This document shows positions 34,879 to 47,530 of a stretch of DNA of 64,000 nt, piece after piece. Under the pieces are notes generated by a model. The model was given only the letters and a program-made list of their open reading frames with translations. It had not been told where the DNA came from and did not search any database. How positions within the stretch are numbered: the stretch's first letter is position 1; the number at the start of each line of letters is the position of its first letter. The stretch covers positions 824,391-888,390 of the forward strand of contig JAACJM010000017.1 in assembly GCA_013368315.1 (NCBI GenBank), read 5' to 3'. Both the position numbers and the translations under genes were made by a program. This stretch comes from Tetrapyrgos nigripes (lineage: Eukaryota > Basidiomycota > Agaricomycetes > Agaricales > Campanellaceae).

Positions 34879-37800
34879 CTAGAAGGATCCTGTCAAACGA
34901 ATGTCTTTGACAGAAGCACCGACGAAAACTTCAAAGGTTCCCTGTGGTCTCACCCATGAGTGACTCGGGGTATCCCATACACTAAACAACGGTAACCGCG
35001 TTAGCATACCGAAAGCAGCACAAAAATAAGCAAACAAAACAAAAACACTAACCTCATTTCCCGCTCACTAATCGTCAAGCTAACCTGTTTACTCTCACCC
35101 GCCTTCAAATCTACTTCGTCGAAACCTCTCAACACTTTCTCAGGTTCACCAGCGGACCCGGGGAATCCTAGATACAGCTGAGGAATCTCTGTACCATCGA
35201 GTCCGCCGGTGTTCTTGATAGTGAACGAGACGACTTGGGAAGAACCCGAGGACGAGATGGATAGGGAGGAGTATTCGAATTTGGTGTAGGACAGGCCGAA
35301 TCCGAATTCGAAGCGGGGGGCGATGTTTTTGGAGTCCATGTAGCGGTAGTCGAGGAGGAGTCGTTCGGTGTAGTCGATCTGGGACATATAGCTTTAGTCT
35401 AAGCGCGAGCAGGACATGACAAGAACATTATGCATACCGTTGGGAAGCCAGTGATGCTGTTATACACAATTGTCGTGCCATAGTCGTCTTCGCTCTATGA
35501 AAGAAATACACCAGCGATAAGGGTCAAAAGTCGGAACTTGTTTCTGTCACTCACGTCGGCGATAGTGAAAGGCAGTCTTCCTCTTGGATTGTAAGCTCCC
35601 CAAATGACATCAACTAGACTGGGGCCAGTTTGTTCTCCAGGGGCCCCGGCATATATTATAGCAGTGATATTCGGGTGGTTGCTCCAAGGCATAGGCACAG
35701 GTCCGACAGAATGAATGACGACGACAGTGTTGTTGTTAACGGCGGCGACGGCCTCAATCTGTTAAGGTTGAGTGAGGGTAAGCAACCGAGTACGAGTACA
35801 CACAGCAAAAGAAGGACGGAAAATGAAAGAGAAACATACAAGACTTCCCCCTTTGAACCAGAGGTCCAAATCATTTCTGTCACCCTGATTTCCATCGACG
35901 ACAAAGTAAAATCCAAGTTCCCCGCTCATCCTACGTAAGTCAATCAGCACAGTCCCATCACATGCAAGGGCAAAAGGCGCACTCACGCATTAGCAAAAAC
36001 AATAGCCAGATCCTTTCCTATAGCAGCATTCGGTCCTGCAGGACGATCATTACTCAAGGATTCAGTAATAGTCGCTGAATTCCCAACGAAATCTCGAATG
36101 GCAGTATTCGGTGGGACGATGAAGTCGAGAGAATTGGATCCAGAGCCCCATCCGATACTCATAGTTCCGTCATTACATTGATTTAAACCTGCGGTCAAAG
36201 GTGGATTACAGTCGAGATTGGGTAATTTAGCGTCTCTTCCTATGATAGCGATTGATTTGATGCGTTCTTGAGAGACGGGGAGACCGCGGATGGTTGTTCC
36301 AGTTGGGGTGCCTGTAATTCGATGTTAAAGTAGGGAAAAAGAAATAGTAGCTGGAAGACAGACCGTCGGTAGTCGTCCGGTTATTCTTTAGCAACACTGC
36401 ACTAGCTCTTCCTATCTCCCTGGTCAATTCTGTATGCGCATCAGTGCGAACGTTGACATTGAGATTCAAGTTGCCAGAGCCATCAGCATGCTGAGCGTCA
36501 AAGTTGATTGCTGGAAAACCCTGCGATAGAAGACCGCTCAGTATAAAGCACGGCTACATCCCATCACCAAAATAAACAACCCACCTGATCCTGCCCAAGC
36601 ACGAACCATGGCGTCAAAATCTTCGCTACCATTCCATTCAACACCTCAACCGGTACACTTCCATCATTAACCGCATTCTTCAGACCATTCCCATAAACAC
36701 CTCCACCAATCAATATAAAATCTCCAGGTTGTTCCATATCCAATCCCGCTAGCGCATTGTCTGTAGCAGAATCATGCGTGGCTCCCCAGTCACTCACGAC
36801 AAAGCCTTGGAAACCGCCCTCACTGAGAAGGCCTATGAGGTCTTCATTGTGGCAGGAGGAGGTACCGTTTAAACGATTATAAGCGCACATGACGGATGAG
36901 ACATTCGCGTCGATACTTCTCATGAAAGGCCACCAATACATTTCGCGAAGAGTGCGTTCGTCGACGTTTGCGCTGAGACCATATCTGTGAGTAATTGGAA
37001 GAAGGGTGAGTATATGCGTCATGAAATGTGCATATATAACTGCAGTCCTCAAAATTCGACGTACCTCCAGTGCTCCTGGTTATTCGCAAGGTAATGCTTC
37101 GCACAAGCCATGACGCCGGCGCTTTGCACGCCGATAATGGTTTCGTATGCGCCTTCACCATTTAGATATGGGTCAGGACCAAAGCTGAGGGAAAGGAACA
37201 GACATGAGCCATCATACTCGCAAAGACATCCACACCTAATCTCACCTTTCCCATCCTCGTCCAGCCTTTGGGTTCCTCATCTACACGAGACCAAGAAATT
37301 AGCATCAGATTAATGAAGCAAACACCCGAGCAAAATCACGTACAATATCCATTGCCGGACCGAGGAAGACATTGACACCTGTGACGCAGACGCGTCAGGA
37401 ACGATGGGAATATGAGAACACGAGTGCAGAAAAGAGAAAGGCACAGAAGCAATGGAGAAATAGTGGATTATTTTAATCGATGACGACGGGCACACTACCC
37501 CGCAACAGCAAGAATCATGCGTACCTTTGCCTCGAAATTCCTCGCCCAGGGCCTCGCCTCTCGCACGCATAAGTCTCCGGCTGAAGGTACTTGCAGCGTT
37601 GATGCCTGTTGGGAAACCTGTAACATTTTTGACTAGTCTCAGGCCAGCCGGTCCATCTTGAAAACACAAAGGCGGGATTGAGACGTTGAGAACCGTATTG
37701 GAAGAAGTAGTGATAGACAGTGATCGATTTGGTGGTTTGATATTCCCTACGCATCGACCTGAACAGTGCTGAGGATGAGTACACGATGTCTACCCATCAA

Positions 37801-38052
37801 AGAAGAAAGAAACAGACTGTTGAACTGTCCAACGCCTGTCACCATCCCAATCTTCTCATCCAGCGTTAACAGAGCGACGGTCTTGTTGGCCAAATCGGCA
37901 GATTCGGACCATGAGCCTGCCAGTACTCAGTCAGCTTGAGGTGCCTACAGCCACTGAAAAGACCAACACACGTTGTGTAAACCCATAGCTCTCCAGGACA
38001 TTCGTCGATAGCAGAAGCAACAGTGTGATTTTGAGTCGGAGCCACATCGCCA
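34879..38052 (-). CDS. Secreted GH3 beta-glucosidase
   Basis: Fourteen exons: 37972-38052, 37818-37916, 37525-37758, 37344-37378, 37246-37280, 37065-37184, 36585-36984, 36364-36520, 35987-36311, 35840-35930, 35555-35758, 35438-35494, 35052-35378, 34879-34981. They total 2268 nt (755 aa) and keep one frame. MAMWLRLKITLLLLLSTNVL is the signal peptide. GH3 landmarks in order are DEKIGMVTG, CFQDGPAG, GVNVFLGPAMDI, KHYLANNQEHW, the nucleophile Asp in VVSDWGATHD, and GFGLSYTKFEY plus the fibronectin-III-like C-terminus ending KDIRLTGSF. Role: release of glucose from cellobiose and other beta-glucosides outside the cell, completing cellulose breakdown. Regulation cannot be read with confidence. No lesion was found. 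Confidence 0.9.
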
Positions 38053-40020
38053 TGGTCTTGGGGGTGAGGCTCTGCCGTCTTTAACTTGAAGGTTGACCTC
38101 GAGTCGGGGTAGGACCACTGAAGGAAACTGAAGAAGGAATGCTATTCGGTAGGAACCTGGACTGGCAGCTGCAGTATGACCATAATGAACTTATATGGAG
38201 ATCACGATGCCAAAAGTGAATTTAGAAGCGATCAGTGAAACAAGTTGTGAATCATGTCAGTGTGAAATTGGTGTGTGAACAATTGCAATGTCCGGTGTGA
38301 AGATTTCTGGGCTCGAGATTACTTACCGGTATCTCCGGCGATGGTTCGACTTGTAACATGTTACATCAGTCGGAGGCTTCAGGCAAAGGCAAATGTCGGT
38401 TTTCGAGATTTACTGACCACAGCAGCGAGTGCCTGCACCAGTCACTGGCCGCTAATCCAGGAATGCACCGGCTAAAAACACTCCACAGGTTACTATACTG
38501 GCCTTGGCCTTATCCACATCGACGTAGCGACATTGGCGGATAGCAGATACATGTAAGCCTTTGCGCTCAGGCTAGTTACCCGCTACCCCCGATATTGCAA
38601 GTGCGTAGGCCTCCCTGGGCGTACTGACTGGTTCCGAAGCAGGGATTCTTCGCCTCACTGTGGAGAGTCTGACAATGGCATCCAACTGACCACCATCTCT
38701 ATGTCAACTCTTCAGCATGAAACAGCAAAAGCGAAAGTGTATCGGCTATTTCCCTGCGGCAGGAGACACCCCTCTCTTAATTACATCCGTACATCGTTTC
38801 ATTTATTCCTTTCGCGTTTTCAATTTACTTGACTCAACACCTTTCCAAGGATCGGATGTGCGGGTGCTGTGGTTTGCAGTGGATGCTCATCGAAGACCAG
38901 TACGATCCGTCACATATATATATTTCTCATTCGGTTCGAGACTCTTCAGTTTGACTTTTTCCCTGACTTTGCACGCACTTTTCTTATGCCCACCCAACCC
39001 ACCCTCTATGATTAAATTTAAACTACTACTGCCTACACTTGTTTGTATAATGTATTTACAAGCCCTACCGCTCATTCATAATTTCTACATTTTGAGGGGG
39101 CAGTTGCCCCCGGTTTGGCCTACTATTTAGTATGTGAAGCTTGTGAGTAAGCTCATGACAACTATAGCTATAGACATCTATTTCATTTGTGAACAACGCT
39201 AGTATTGACTGCCATTACTTTGCTGAATCCTTTTTCTATTGATCGCTCCGAAGGGCTATGAACATCTCGACTTCGAGCATCAAGCTTATCCTGAAGTTCA
39301 TCCGGAAGAGTGGAATGCTGATAGTGCCGGCGTCGGTACTTTGGTACCAAAATACCCAGGACAGTCTGCCACCAAGTTGGAGAATTGTGGCTCAAATATA
39401 ATGACTGCATCCTTGATGATGATACAGTGACTCTTCATCACCAAATGGCTCCAAGTCTGAATTGTGAATGTTGCTCAGAAGATCTGTCATCATTGAAGTA
39501 TTGAGACTATTCCAAAAGGGTCTTTGAACAATGATAGCTTGCCAGTATCTGATCTAATAAAATCTCTGAGTCAAATCCCCAGTTCTCTTCATGGCTCAAA
39601 GAAGATATCTCATCTAAATGTAAAGTCAATCAGTAATTTCTTCCATTCTAGTATGGACAAGATGATAAGTGTAAGTGGCTCTCACCAGGATCCTTCTCAA
39701 AAAGTTCCACAATAGCATCAGTAAACTAACAACTTTTTAGAGCATATAGAAGTATAGCAGACATGGAAGTTAGTTTTTTCTATACAGCCTGACATGAGTA
39801 TGGTTTGTATAGATGCTTTCATAGTTGTCTATACTGTTCTATACACAACTTACCATTATGCATCAAGGTAAAATGCAACTAGTTTTGCAGAATAGTATTT
39901 CATATTAGCATGGTGACTGGCTATTTACATACTTAGAAGTCGAGAAACAGTCCAACATGTCATGATAGTTAAACCTTCAAGGGTGTGGACAAGTACTGAA
40001 CACAGGAAGGTCTGCACCAT
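38053..40020. other. Intergenic upstream of the beta-glucosidase
   Basis: It contains the GH3 promoter region. Frames such as 38717-39130 are short and unlike known proteins. A short (AT)n tract lies at about 38915-38923. From about 39200 the sequence becomes AT-rich and repeat-like. Confidence 0.45.
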
Positions 40021-40129
40021 GAGAAATGGGGTCCACATGTATCTCAGAAAGACCTCACCAAACTATACACATACCTGTATTTCCAAGGGGGAGGCTGGGT
40101 TTTGCCGAGCGATATAGGGTCGGTTGGTC

Positions 40130-40590
40130 CATCAGTCAGGTCCTTAAAAAAAATTGGGTACCTTTTTTTTTTGAAGTTAGTGAGTCCTCAAGGCACCTTG
40201 AAGCAAATATTTTTGCAATCATCAAGGGGCTCCCAAAAAAAAAAGTTACATACCAGGGGTCAGAAAAAAAATTAAGGACCTGGTGGAGGGAACCTACCTA
40301 CCTAACCTTCCATATATAGTAATTTCACATGTACTTACCTGCCTAATATAGTATCTTCACATGACCTCTATGTGCACTTTCCCAAGTGGTGAGAACTTTT
40401 GGTCAATCCTGACCGGCTTGTGCTTAGAGCCTAAAATTATTGTGGTCACAGTTGGAAAACCTTCAATAAGTCTACTGAGGTGTGGTTTTCAGAACAAAAT
40501 TGCTTCTGGAAGGGGTTTGAAGCATGTTGTAGAGGGGGTCAAAAAAAAAATTTTAGACCCCCTCTGGGGGAACCTACCTACCTACCCCTG
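40130..40590. repeat. Cluster of related repeats with poly-A/T cores
   Basis: AGGTCCTTAA at about 40139 and TTAAGGACCT at about 40273 are perfect 10-bp inverted repeats. The phrase GGGAACCTACCTACCTA follows at about 40287 and again at about 40568, each time after an A-run of 8-10 and a GACC. These look like ends of short non-autonomous elements; boundaries are not resolved. Confidence 0.45.
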
Positions 40591-41623
40591 GTCCAGGATT
40601 TCTTGGTCTGGGCACCCTTGGCAATCATTTGGTTATTTACCCTTCTGCAATGCCCCACTCTGGAATTGAGGCATCCAGCCAACTTCCAGCACTGGTTTGC
40701 CTTGAAAACAACTTGGTTATGTTTCACTTATGCCACATTGCGTTGGTCTTCTATGAAAGGGGTGTGGGCCAACACTGAGGCATGGCGAGTATGAGGCCAC
40801 AGGGTTCACCACAGACCAGTAAGTAATTGATTTTTTTCTCATGTATAAACATATAGAAATACTGGCTTTGCAAGTCAAAAGAACCACTCACCGAAACTGG
40901 TCCCCCTATCAAAGGTACACCTTCCCTTCATCCAGGTCTCTTCTCTCCAACTTCTCACTTGTCAGATGTTCTCCTCCAGACTCTCCATTGACTCATAACA
41001 CTGTAGTAGAGCTCCCTGCTGAGCTCACGCTAAGCACCATTGGAATCCCATTCCAGGAGAGTTAACTCCATGGAATCACCTGAACTCGCAGAAGTTGCAG
41101 AAAGACTGATGTTTGAAGCTTGTTGGTAATGCGAATGCTGCAAGGAGCAGACAAGACATGTTCAATGGAGAACCTGCATTGGAAGATCCAGGGCCAGCAC
41201 TGGAGACAATGTTTTGAGTCACAGAGGACAAGCGGAGAAGAGAGGCTGGTGACAATGAAAAGCAGAGTTGAATTGAAGTGGGCAGGAATGCAGCGTTGAC
41301 CTGACTGAGAAAGACAAGGAGAATGATTATTGTAACGATGTGGTATTTAGATGAATTTGCGAGTGTGGCCGCAAAAACAAATGTATACGTATATTTGCAA
41401 TACCAGTATGAGCGGTCACTGGCAGGGGGCAAGGGAAAAACCGGAGACAAAAGACCGGGAAAAAACGGGAACAATTCGTATAGCCACAAGCGGAAAATGG
41501 GTGTAAAGAACTCAGCCTCATTCTTCGGCCTCGTAACGCTGCTATACCTCTCCATAAACGTGCTAGTCTACTGATGTATAGGAAGAGTTCAAGGAAAAGC
41601 GAGTCTCATTATCTGCTGTCATC
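40591..41623. other. Intergenic, nothing recognised
   Basis: Short frames only. The longest, minus-strand 41076-41555, has no family resemblance. Confidence 0.45.
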
Positions 41624-41826
41624 ATGTCTGTTCCAATCCTCAACCGTGCGTCATGCTTCTTTCGACTGACACCAGGCGTGATCATTGACGACGTCCTCAG
41701 ATCAAGGATACCCTTCATCGGAAATGTTCACCCAATGTTCACCAAATGGATCCGGATGTCCCTATCAATGGTTTCATGCTACTTGCCAAACAATACGGCG
41801 AAAGTTTTCAGGTGTCTGAGGTCGAT
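41624..41826 (+). pseudogene. CYP505-type P450 5' relic
   Basis: MSVPILNR, an intron-like gap, then SRIPFIGNVH and PINGFMLLAKQYGESF correspond to exons 1-2 of the P450 at 19132 (MSVPIPQP, PRIPFIGNVAQ, PLNGFVLLAKQYGEIF). Intron position and phase are the same. An 11-bp tandem duplication (AATGTTCACCC, AATGTTCACCA at about 41724-41746) shifts the frame. Nothing P450-like follows. It lies just downstream of the second acyltransferase copy, tail to tail. Confidence 0.75.
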
Positions 41827-42084
41827 GGACTTCAAGTGCGCCCCAAAATCATGAAGATACTCACACTGGCATTGTATATCCAAGTTGCCAGCATACTGAT
41901 ACTACAGCGTTGTTTCGGAAAAAGCGGCAAGTGTAAAACGTCTTGAACCTTTCGAGTCGGTCACATCTTCGTCGACGTCTGAATTCTTCAAGTTCTAACC
42001 TTAGATTGTCAAACCAGTGGTGCTCCAGTGTATGTACATGTACTTAATATATATTAACTTAAAAGCCATATACTCGATTACATC

Positions 42085-44199
42085 TTACAACATTGCTCGT
42101 GTGTCTTCCTTTCTTCCCCTCGCAAGAACTCCCTCAACAATATGTTTCAGCCCATCCCTCACCGCTTGGACAAATATCTCCCAACCTTCAGCAGTCTGAT
42201 GCCTCTTCGATGCCTGCACATTCACGACCATCGACCCATTATATTCCCATATACTGATGACAGTAACAGATGTATTGTGCGAGCGCACACCAACTGACAT
42301 CTCTGGCATGAGAAAAGGGGGTTCAGCATTGGTGCCAATCTTCTCTTTTTGGGCAAGAGGACTGAAATCGCTGTATAGACCGAGACGCTCCATACTGCCA
42401 ATGGATGAAGGGATTATTCCGATGGGTTGGGCGTAGAGAGATTCCGAGCCTGGGCTGCCTATCACTGGCGCCATCCGGTCTGCCAAGCTCGCGGATCGGT
42501 GGTATGCGCTTGGAGGTTGCTGCAAAATCAAGACGTTAGTTGGTTCGCTGGAATTTCAAGAAAACGGTAGGCATCGATTCACCTTGGCACCAGCCTTTAA
42601 CAATCGACCCGTATCGGGGAGCAATTCGCCCCAAAAAGCAGTGGGGTCGTCGTACCATGTTCTGTGTACCTTTCCGTCTTTGAAGCTGAGGCATTTACGA
42701 ATCGCGTCCATCGAATGATATGACGGGACCATGAGGTTGACAATCCCTCCAGATGTACATTGTCCATGGGCGACTTGATCTCTGGGCCAAATGGACGCAC
42801 GCTAAGTAGAATGATTTAGAACTGTAAGAAAAAAAACGGTCGTATTGGAAGAGATTATCGAAGACGTACCATATCGACAGGATTGCCTGGGATACAGAAG
42901 ACCTCTGATTTGAGCCAATTTTCTTCAATTAAAAATGGCAATGATGGGGAGTTTTGAATCAACGATTCAGTGTGCAACATTCTCAGCGCCTTCTCGACGT
43001 CAGCTAAAAGAAGTACAGAGTTGAGCAATACTGTCAGCGAGCATTTGATCTCTTTACACGCCAAACTGATGGCTTGGGTTTCGGAGGGCGAAAGAATGAT
43101 TTTTTCCAAGAGTGAATCTCCCGTCAAAGACTTTTGATCAACGGAAATGGGAATAGATTGGGATGGGAAAGGTATCCTCTCGAACACGATCTATGAGTGC
43201 GGAAAATGTGTATGGATTAAGACAAGGGATACTCAAAGGCAATCGAACTTGCGTACCTTTGTGGATAAATCCGGATTCAAGACTACTTCCTTACCGGCAT
43301 CCGGCATCAAGACTGTAGAGGATGGAGTGAGCCGAGTGACCTCCTCGCCCCATGGAAGTGAAGTTTGAGGTGAATTGGCTTTATTCGAAGCCTGTGCACG
43401 ATGTCTTGACTACAAGAATACAGAATGATCGAAGCTACGAACCTGAACTTCCTTCGTGAGGAGTTTGAGGAACGCATCACAGACGCTAAAGGTCGCTCTC
43501 GCGTCGCCCGACCAATGAGGGGCACAGAAACTGTAAAAGGAAAACTCGTTAGCAAGCGCCATTGGTTTGCAGACTATAAAGAAAATGCTAACGTGGTGAA
43601 CCAATCCTTGTCATCGACGCCCCTGGCAATGTGCAACTCGGACCCAAAATGACCTTCACTCGGATACCAGAATTTTTCCTTCATCTCCATCTCCCACTCT
43701 GCGAATGAGCAGGGTTGTTCGCGCATTACAATACTCTCATCGGCCCACGCTTCCAGGGTCTTCAGTCCATTAGCGGTCAATTTGGAATTACGACCAATAA
43801 TGTCGTACGAAAAGAGGAACGAGTTTGGTTCAGGATCATCCGTGATGAGAGAGCAACGGTAAGCTATCCAAGGTGCATGGAAACGTAATTTCATCCAAGC
43901 GGCTCGAGCATGCGTATACATTTTTTCTCGAGAGATTGGCTCCTTTGAAAAGAAGATGAGCATTTCCGGACTGGTGCATGCTGCCCTCGGAGTATTGACT
44001 GCAAATGCGACTGAGAATTAGCCAATGTCGTGATATAGCGGAACTTTACGCACCTAAAAATTGCAGAGAACCTTTCCCTACCATGTACACGTCTGATGTA
44101 TTGTGTACGGTCGGGTGATAATTGGAACTCTAGGTGCGAATGTGGTAATGCCACTTGTTGCAGCAGTGAAGCCGAGCCCTGTCTGATAGTAGCAGCCAT
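42085..44199 (-). pseudogene. CAT-superfamily acyltransferase, Tri3-like (copy 2, frameshifted)
   Basis: This is a near-identical, same-orientation copy of the gene at 7424-9523, with the same seven-exon structure. The last 123 shared residues differ at seven places (for example MADRMAPVIG for MADRLAPVVG). HWSGD and the later blocks are kept. In exon 2 a one-base insertion makes TCCTTTGAAA (43941-43950) where copy 1 has TCCTTGAAA, which throws the first 70 or so codons out of frame with the rest. The C-terminus has a 15-bp difference that gives GVLARGRKEDTRAML instead of GVLAQGQAML. Unless the insertion is an error, no full-length enzyme can be made. Only internal re-initiation would yield a truncated product that still holds HWSGD. 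Confidence 0.75.
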
Positions 44200-44222
44200 T
44201 GAAATGGGAAGAGTGGGGAAAA

Positions 44223-44242
44223 TAGATAGATAGATAGATAGG
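44223..44242 (+). repeat. (TAGA)n microsatellite
   Basis: Five tandem TAGA units in the leader of acyltransferase copy 2. They are absent from copy 1. Confidence 0.85.
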
Positions 44243-44314
44243 ATACACCGCTCAAGTGGTGAGCAAGTGGTGGACAAGTGTAGGGTAAGTAGTGTTTCGT
44301 TCCTTGTTGGAGGA

Positions 44315-44324
44315 CTTTTATATA
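44315..44324 (-). promoter_or_regulatory. TATA box of acyltransferase copy 2
   Basis: TATATAAAAG on the minus strand, conserved with copy 1. Homology between the two promoters runs to about 44372, so the duplicated block is about 42085-44372. Confidence 0.45.
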
Positions 44325-44547
44325 GCTGTGTACTTCAGTCTAGCAAGTTGTTATACTGTGATCTTCACGAATCAAAGATCAGGAAGAAAATCCGATAGTA
44401 TGAAACCGGTGCACGAGCCGCCACCGGTATGCGATGCCATTCTATTGTAAATGTGCGTCGAGCGATTGGGAACCGCGTACGAGGTTCCTTCAACACTAAC
44501 ATGAGCCCTCCGAGGTTCCAAGCCGCTAAAAGTTCATCAGGTTTCTG

Positions 44548-44905
44548 GCAGGTATGCTGGCGGCCGCTTGTGAGCGCTTGTACCTATACATCACTTTTGT
44601 GATCGTCATATTGTCTGTCTACGAGAGACTAGCTTGTACAAGCTGGAAAACACGCTCATCAGCGCTCATCGCCACCGGCTACGTCTATTTTCCCACAAGT
44701 TCAAAGTTTCAGCACACCACACTTTTCACGGTCGATGATTCCACTTCGCCTCGCTTCAAAAAGTGTTTTTATATGTAAGGACACTTTTGGAAGTACTAAA
44801 TTGACAGAATGAGTGCAGGGGACGCACCGAGAAATCCGGTTTTTGGTGCAAAATCGTCTCGACAAGCGGATAAGCCGAACAAGCCCGCCAGCAAATGACC
44901 TCATT
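44548..44905 (+). repeat. Dispersed repeat R2, copy b (empty site for the SINE)
   Basis: Reverse-oriented relative of 14238-15245 without the SINE. The empty target is at about 44792-44805 (GGAAGTACTAAATT on the plus strand). One end holds CTGGCGGCCGC, a motif also seen near 5030 and 46450. Confidence 0.8.
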
Positions 44906-46520
44906 TACTGATGAAGCTGTCGCGAGAGAAATAAAACCACAAAGAAAACTCCTCGAACCAAGGTAAGTCCGAGAAATCATCTAGAGGTTGACGGTGGCAC
45001 TGATCTATGGGTTCTAGGCAGTAACGGCGAAGAAATATTCGAAACAGCAAAGAGGTAGAGAGATGAGGACGACGAAAGACTAGTGTTGTAAGCGGTCCGA
45101 CTAGACTCCGGCTAGCCGTGGAGCCGAGCCGCATTTGGAGCGAGCCGAACCGGTCTAACGGCTCTGGCTCCACGTGGCTCAACTCTGACTCGGTGTACTG
45201 GTAAAAAAAGTGGCAGGAAAGACGACTCGAGCTGGCAACCTGCCTTTCACTACCGCGTTTTTTTTTGCTCTACGTCGGCACAAGCTAAAAAAGTTAAAGA
45301 AACAAAGCAATAGAGGGTATTAACATTAAGTACAACACCTCAGAAAACAATTTCTGCGGGATTTTCATTTTGATTCAATTCGGCTAGGTTCTGACATGTT
45401 TGCTCATTCCCTAATATATACTTAGACCAACTGTATGGAAGGGCTATTGAAATAGAGGCACCACTGAATAGAAAGAATCAGACATGCCGCCTGCGTCAAT
45501 ATCCCAATTGGAAAGATTTGAGGAGGGCCATTGAAGAAGGCTTGCCGTAGCTATGAAAGTGTGTGTACATGTATCATCAACAAGCTTTACATGCGCTTCA
45601 AAGATATGAAAAGACTTACATGTAAGGTGGTTTCAATTCTATGTGTTTAGTGCTGAGACAAGAAGCAGAGAGTAGTGGGAGTGGCTTCTGGGAAGGATGG
45701 ACGAAAGACTTTTTAGGTAAGAGCTAGGAGACTGGGACTTTGGATTGGATTGGCTTAGGCTGGGAAGGGTGAAGTTGGTGGTGGATAACTTGTTGTATTT
45801 CATGTAAGTACGAGCTATTTATACAAAAAGTCGTACTACAAGCCAAGTAGGCAATAGTAAGAAAATGAGAAGTTTTTAGAGTGTTAGCCTCGTGGGCAGC
45901 GTCCTGTTGATCTTTGAGCAGCAAGTCATTGAGCCCAATGGTAGTCTCTCATATTGCATTTGACAATTACTTATGGCACACAGAGAGTCCCCATTCAATT
46001 GTGAATCCCCAGCGACCATCTCGCTGCTGACAATCACTCTTCACTGAGTGATTTATAAGTAGTTCTGGTATGTTATAGCACAGTTTGCACATTATTGTCC
46101 TTCACCTCTATCCCACTGCAGTGCTAAGGTTTTCAGACAGATCAACAACAGACATATGAACTGTAAGCTCGTCTAGTCCCATGCCTTATCATCCAGGGAA
46201 AGATGTACTCTAGCCTACATCAGGATGCTTCATGGACCCCAGTGCATCAACTTAGCATTGTAAGATGACACTCGTATCTAGCCCTAACTGAGATAGAGAC
46301 CTACAACTTGCTACAAGTACTAGCAAGTGGTGAATAAACAAGTACATTTCATTCTTGATTCATAATAGAGGCCAACTGAGGCTGCATGTGGCTACACATG
46401 TTTTAGACTGTTCTGGGGCATGCTCAAGGCTAAGTTCAACAGGCAGCTTGCTGGCGGCCGCTACTATGCGCCATTAGGGGTTCGATGCAGACCACTGTCA
46501 GATTACACATCAGACAAAAC
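44906..46520. other. Intergenic, nothing recognised
   Basis: Mixed sequence with short frames. CTGGCGGCCGC recurs at about 46451. No gene or complete element is recognised. Confidence 0.45.
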
Positions 46521-46524
46521 TATA

Positions 46525-46765
46525 TACTCTGTTATAATCCCATTAGGGGGATTTTTAAGTAGCAGAATGTTTGTGATAGTCTAACATGTACTTATAATAT
46601 GGCCAGCTAGATTATAGAGTTACTACCATGAAGCATAATGATTTGTGGCAATATAATGCCATTATAATATGTGAGCATCTTATAATATGATTATAATACT
46701 GGTTGTAATCCTGTTACAACATCTGGGATGTTATAATACCACCACAATATGGCTGTAACATTATA
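46525..46765. repeat. TTATAATA-rich degenerate repeat array
   Basis: The octamer TTATAATA or close variants (TTATAATAT, TTATAATAC, GTTATAATCC) occurs about seven times in 240 nt. It resembles subterminal repeats of a DNA transposon whose ends I cannot define. Confidence 0.45.
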
Positions 46766-46887
46766 AACATCATAGTTATTTCCAGTGATAATAATGATGC
46801 TCAGATTTGGCAGCCCCTTATCACTTATATGACAATTTATGAGTCCTATCAAGGGGGAGGCAGGATAAAAATAAAAACATTGGGTCA

Positions 46888-47090
46888 AAAAAATTTTTGG
46901 CACCATCCAGAGTACCCCCTCCCCCCTCACCTGCTTTATATGGTATATCTGCAGTCACATGATATATAGATACCAGAAGCCCTAACCCTAAATTGATACT
47001 GCCAAAAAGAGAAGAGATAAGATACCTCAACTCTACCTGAGACAAGTATTTGTTGTGCATTTGCAGCTTCTAGCAATAGATAGCCACAAA
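46888..47090 (+). repeat. Dispersed repeat R3, copy b
   Basis: Relative of 10037-10235 with the same block order, including CCCTAACCCTAAA. A partial relative (AAAATTTTTGGCC followed by a C-rich tract) lies at about 47176-47240. Confidence 0.65.
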
Positions 47091-47530
47091 AAGGTAGGAA
47101 AGTCTTGAGAATTGTACAACTCTAGGTAATTAACAAAAAACAAGCTCAAGATACCCTGTTCTAGGTGCTGTCCAAAAAATTTTTGGCCAGACCTGACCCC
47201 TCCCCCTACTCTATGTGCCAGATATGCAGTCTGCCTCCCCCTTGAGTCCTATTTATAGGATGCCAAGTCTTATTGTGAGCTCAAATGGCTGCATTTTTCA
47301 TATCCCAGGAAAATATATCCTATTCCGTCAGCTCAGCAGACTTGGCACTAAGCTTCTCTGCAAATTCTCCATCAACTTTTGTTGAGCAACAAACCAGTGA
47401 GCAGTGACCAATGCCCAGTCCATGACCCACATCTACCTCTTCAGAGTCTATTGCATTTTGTGCAATGGGATGAGGACATATTTCAATGGTGATAATGTCT
47501 GGAGCCATTTTGATAGTTGTAAAGGCATTA

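Noticed and set aside
44469..44490. Link between GGGAACC hairpins at 13777 and 44469
   Set aside because: Only about 8 bp are shared and neighbouring bases differ.
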